Below are positions 15,275 through 16,506 of a stretch of 16,506 bases of DNA, in pieces. Each line of letters begins with the position of its first letter. The first letter of the stretch is position 1. This stretch comes from an uncultured Collinsella sp. (GTDB taxonomy: Bacteria; Actinomycetota; Coriobacteriia; Coriobacteriales; Coriobacteriaceae). The stretch spans positions 1-16,506 of the forward strand of contig CABVCJ010000043.1 in NCBI GenBank assembly GCA_902496845.1, read 5' to 3'. The position numbers and the translations under genes are program-made. The notes under the pieces were generated by a model. That model was not told the DNA's origin. It did no database searches and worked only from the letters and a program-made list of their open reading frames with translations.

Positions 15275-16506
15275 GTGGCCGGTCACGACAACATTCCAAC
15301 ACTCGCCGAGCAGGTTTCGCGCGTTCCCACGCAGCCCGGATGTTACCTTTGGAAAGATGCCAAGGGCGATGTCATCTACGTTGGCAAGGCAAAAAACCTG
15401 CGTTCCCGTATGCGCCAGTACGTGACACTGCAGGATGAGCGTCAAAAGATCCCGCTGATGATGCAGCTGGTGGCGAGCTTTGACTACATCGTTGTCGAAA
15501 CCGAGCATGAGGCGCTTGTACTCGAGCGCAACCTGATCGGCCAGTACCATCCGTACTTTAACGTTGACCTCAAGGATGACAAGAGCTACCCCTTTATCGC
15601 CATTACAAAGGGCGACCTGTATCCCGCTATCAAATACACGCGCGAGCGTCATAAGCCGGGAACGCGCTATTTTGGACCCTATACCGATAGCCGTGCGGCA
15701 CGTGAGACGATAGATACGCTGCGCAAGGTTATCCCCATCTGCTCCGCATCCTGTGCGGAGTGGCGTCGTTGTCGTCGTATCGTCGAGTCCCACAAGGGCG
15801 AGGAAGACATCGTCAATATGATTTGCGCGCAAAACGGGCGTCCCTGCTTTGACTACCATGTCGGGCGCGGCCCGGGTGCGTGTGTTGGCGCGATTTCTCC
15901 TACGGACTATGCCAAGAACGTCAAACGTGTCGAGCGCTTTTTGTCGGGCCATCGCAAGGATGTCGTCGATGAGCTGACCTCCGAGATGACGGATGCCGCC
16001 GAGGCGCTCGACTTTGAGCGCGCGGCACGCGTCAAACGTCGTTTGGAGGTCATCAGGGGTCTGGACGATCGTCAGCAAGTCGTTTTTCCCTCCAGTGTCG
16101 ATATCGATGTCATCGGTTTCTATCGCGAGGAGACCATCTCCGCTGCTTGCGTCTTTGTCGTGCGTGAGGGTCGAACGATTCGAACCTGCGAGTTTATTCT
16201 CGATAAGGGTTTGGATGTCGACGAAGAGGAACTTCAATCGGGCTTTCTTAAGCGCTATTACGACGAGACGGCTGATATTCCAGCTGAGATAAACCTCTCT
16301 GTCGAGCTTGAGGATGCGGAGGCGCTGGGGGAGTGGCTTGCAGGCAAGCGCGAGCGTTCCTGCCATCTCCATAGGCCGCAGCGTGGCGAAAAGCACCGTT
16401 TGCTCGATATGGCATCCAAAAATGCGCGCCATGCCCTCATGCGCTACATGATGCGAACGGGGTACGCTGACGACCGCACCAATCAAGCGCTCCTGGAGCT
16501 CGAAAG
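15275..16506 (+). CDS. uvrC: UvrABC excinuclease subunit C, 3' end cut by the window
   Basis: Dual-incision nuclease of nucleotide excision repair. About 410 residues are visible, open to the window edge. The N-terminal GIY-YIG domain shows G22-C-Y and Y35-V-G, followed by K-A-K-N-L-R-S-R; the UVR domain that binds UvrB is near 243-275 (A-L-D-F-E-R-A-A-R-V-K-R-R-L); the start of the middle domain and the RNase H-like half follow. Between them lies a cysteine-rich region (C156, C160, C166, C184, C191, C203) that is longer than usual and has Gly (G199) where the common G-R-C cysteine would be. The start is GTG at 15275, with AGG at 15267-15269 upstream; a GTG at 15269, immediately after the murJ stop, is the alternative. 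No ATG is available, and translation is probably coupled to murJ. Confidence 0.95.
   Translation, partial: MAGHDNIPTLAEQVSRVPTQPGCYLWKDAKGDVIYVGKAKNLRSRMRQYVTLQDERQKIPLMMQLVASFDYIVVETEHEALVLERNLIGQYHPYFNVDLKDDKSYPFIAITKGDLYPAIKYTRERHKPGTRYFGPYTDSRAARETIDTLRKVIPICSASCAEWRRCRRIVESHKGEEDIVNMICAQNGRPCFDYHVGRGPGACVGAISPTDYAKNVKRVERFLSGHRKDVVDELTSEMTDAAEALDFERAARVKRRLEVIRGLDDRQQVVFPSSVDIDVIGFYREETISAACVFVVREGRTIRTCEFILDKGLDVDEEELQSGFLKRYYDETADIPAEINLSVELEDAEALGEWLAGKRERSCHLHRPQRGEKHRLLDMASKNARHALMRYMMRTGYADDRTNQALLELE

Noticed and set aside
13811..16486. An 891-codon open frame on the minus strand across murJ and uvrC
   Set aside because: It runs antisense to two clearly recognisable genes and crosses their junction. 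Its protein is rich in Arg/His/Asp without any family motif or hydrophobic segments, as expected from the complement of GC-biased coding DNA. No ribosome binding site or promoter supports it.
1..16506. Mobile element, defence island or CRISPR array
   Set aside because: I found no transposase, integrase, phage or restriction genes, no regularly spaced repeats and no flanking target duplications. The genes are housekeeping or envelope functions.

Overview
The window looks like chromosomal core DNA of a Coriobacteriia member (Actinomycetota), most likely Collinsella or a close relative. This rests on moderately high GC, compact genes with strong Shine-Dalgarno sites, the gene set (coaE next to uvrB, uvrA, murJ, uvrC) and the character of the proteins. 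The taxonomic placement is inference from recognition, not from a search. I see no insertion sequence, prophage, CRISPR array, tRNA or rRNA, and no gene-free stretch over 300 bases.

Layout. (1) Positions 1-68 hold a short tail of unknown upstream sequence and a strong intrinsic terminator. (2) Positions 195-3702, plus strand: coaE (dephospho-CoA kinase), a membrane-anchored GH23 lytic transglycosylase and uvrB, probably one transcription unit, closed by a perfect 20-bp bidirectional terminator hairpin. (3) Positions 3755-9876, minus strand: an LTA-synthase-like membrane sulfatase-fold enzyme, an Mrp/ApbC Fe-S carrier ATPase, a BaiN/HI0933-type flavoprotein and a COG2509-type FAD dehydrogenase (listed in transcription order). 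(4) Positions 10070-16506, plus strand: uvrA behind a candidate LexA box, then a tight ybaK-murJ-uvrC run; uvrC is cut by the window edge.

How the genes fit together. All three subunits of the UvrABC nucleotide excision repair enzyme lie within about 15 kb but in three different transcriptional contexts: uvrB behind coaE and a murein enzyme, uvrA behind its own likely SOS-controlled promoter, and uvrC behind murJ. The cell-envelope genes (lytic transglycosylase, LTA-synthase-like enzyme, MurJ) form a second theme. The two flavoproteins and the Mrp ATPase form a third, possibly redox-related, module of unknown purpose.

Nothing here is a clear novel defence or mobile system. The most notable points are a UvrC with an altered Fe-S cysteine pattern and an insertion, a UvrB with a basic C-terminal tail, a candidate LexA box at uvrA, and the Mrp/flavoprotein cluster.
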